Origin: Photobacterium lutimaris
GTDB taxonomy: Bacteria; Pseudomonadota; Gammaproteobacteria; Enterobacterales; Vibrionaceae
NCBI RefSeq assembly: GCF_003025555.1
Contig: NZ_PYMH01000004.1
Coordinates: 186,001-250,000, forward strand
Length of the DNA stretch: 64,000 nucleotides
Direction: 5' to 3'
Shown one piece after another: positions 63,080 through 64,000 of the stretch. The notes under the pieces were generated by a model. It was not told where the DNA came from. It saw only the letters and a program-made list of their open reading frames with translations, and made no database searches. How positions within the stretch are numbered: position 1 is the stretch's first letter; the number at the start of each line of letters is the position of its first letter. The position numbers were made by a program, and so were the translations under genes.

Positions 63080-63252
63080 GTTATTCCTTTATGGAGAATA
63101 GTTTTCTATAGAGAAGTGTTTAGGGAGGATAAATGAGAAACTTTTTTTCTCTAGATAGCGGTACATTAACCTTATAAAGACAAGGGCTTATATATCCTCA
63201 TTTTGCATTTAAATAAGCCTGATACCCTACAAGAGTCATGAAGGTGATGAAC

Positions 63253-64000
63253 ATGAAAAAGCATCTATGGAATGGTTTCATTGAGACTGTAAAACGTGAA
63301 GTTGTGCCAGCTCTTGGCTGTACCGAGCCCGTCTCTGTCGCATTGGCCGCTGCGATGGCAACACGTGAACTCAATAGTAATCCAACCCAAATAGAGGCCT
63401 TTGTTTCACCTAATTTGATGAAAAATGGTATGGGGGTCGCTGTACCGGGCACCGGAATGGTCGGTTTGCCAATTGCTGCTGCGGTGGGGGCATTGGCCGG
63501 CGATGCTGATGCCGGCCTAGAAGTATTGAAAAATATCACTCCGAAAGACGTAGCTTTAGCCAAAGTGATGCTCGAAAACAACGCGGTATCAGTAGGTGTT
63601 GCTGATGTCAGCAATATTTTGTTTGCCAAGGTGATTGTGAGTAATGGTACGGATACCGTAACGGTGATCATTGCCGATAGTCATACGCGGGTGATATCTA
63701 TCGAGAAAAATGGTCACGCGGTGTTTATTGCGGATCCCCAAAATACCACTCAACCAATGGCTGGCAATAATATTTTCGAACAAGTTAAGGCCGAAGATAT
63801 TTTTGAGTTTGCTCTTAACGCGCCGCTAGCTGATATTGATTTTATTTCGCAGGCATACTCGCTAAATGACGAGCTATCAAAAGAAGGTCTGACCGGTAAA
63901 TACGGTTTACAAATTGGAGCGATCTTCCAGCGTAATGTCGATCGCGGCTTGTTGTCTGGTGGTTTGTTGACTGATATTTTGCGTCGCACATCAGCGGCTT
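63253..64000 (+). CDS. cyuA: L-cysteine desulfidase-family protein, CyuA/YhaM-like (partial, 3' end outside window)
   Basis: The frame is open to the window end (249 codons). VVPALGCTEPVSVALAAA, the hallmark FVSPNLMKNGMGVAVPGTGMVGLPIAAAVGAL, DAGLEVLK and LSKEGLTGKYGLQIGA match CyuA (UPF0597), an Fe-S enzyme that degrades cysteine to pyruvate, ammonia and sulphide. The Cys in LGCTEP is the expected first cluster ligand; the others lie outside the window. Three in-frame ATGs (63238, 63247, 63253) exist; the AAGGTGA before 63253 is best placed. A serine dehydratase-like activity is the alternative. Confidence 0.88.
   Translation, partial: MKKHLWNGFIETVKREVVPALGCTEPVSVALAAAMATRELNSNPTQIEAFVSPNLMKNGMGVAVPGTGMVGLPIAAAVGALAGDADAGLEVLKNITPKDVALAKVMLENNAVSVGVADVSNILFAKVIVSNGTDTVTVIIADSHTRVISIEKNGHAVFIADPQNTTQPMAGNNIFEQVKAEDIFEFALNAPLADIDFISQAYSLNDELSKEGLTGKYGLQIGAIFQRNVDRGLLSGGLLTDILRRTSAA

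Overview
The window reads as chromosomal DNA of a marine gammaproteobacterium of the family Vibrionaceae. The protein sequences are Vibrio/Photobacterium-like throughout: mtlA-mtlD-mtlR mannitol genes, a divergent malK / malEFG maltose locus, RNase II facing a DeaD helicase, DUF1415, PBP1B, and an MtrCAB electron conduit with the CymA/PdsA-type partners described for Vibrio. From memory, V. cholerae carries mtl, mal, rnb and deaD on its second chromosome, so this may be chromosome II. No tRNA, rRNA, CRISPR array, prophage or intact insertion sequence is visible. Genus is not resolved.

Layout. 1-7.7 kb: metabolic singletons (cysteine hydrolase cut by the window edge, LysR regulator, SYLF protein, adenine deaminase-type enzyme, glutathione peroxidase, CHAD protein, 4-hydroxyphenylpyruvate dioxygenase). 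7.7-14.9 kb: an extracellular electron transfer module. A NapC/NirT tetraheme quinol dehydrogenase and a diheme periplasmic cytochrome point one way; mtrC-mtrA-mtrB (two decaheme cytochromes and a porin) point the other. 15-21.4 kb: mannitol region with a full IICBA mtlA, mtlD, a small unknown gene, a second mtlA holding only the IIC membrane domain, mtlR and a decayed LacI-family gene. A candidate antisense RNA (MtlS-like) covers the mtlA leader.

22-48 kb: a large alpha-glucan (maltodextrin/glycogen) region. It has a GH13 alpha-glucosidase with a LysR regulator, a GlgX/isoamylase-type debranching enzyme, a LamB porin, malM, a cytoplasmic GH13 amylase, an orphan MalE paralogue with a GH133-type debranching glucosidase, and malK / malEFG. 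MalT-box-like and CRP-like sites stand before lamB, the orphan malE and the malK-malEFG divergon. Inside this region is a 363-residue protein joining a glycogen-binding-like N-terminal module to a CX5R phosphatase domain. That is the layout of eukaryotic glucan phosphatases (laforin, SEX4), and it is the most interesting candidate in the window. A second unusual protein here is a 919-residue lipoprotein ending in a MepA-like zinc peptidase domain.

48-64 kb: a candidate ~220-nt small RNA, a membrane diguanylate cyclase, DUF1415, rnb, deaD, a phosphohexomutase, mrcB, an orphan asparagine-synthetase-like amidotransferase that lacks the catalytic N-terminal cysteine, a NUDIX hydrolase and the start of a CyuA-like cysteine desulfidase cut by the window end.

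Functional identities come from reading motifs and recalling families. No database search was run.
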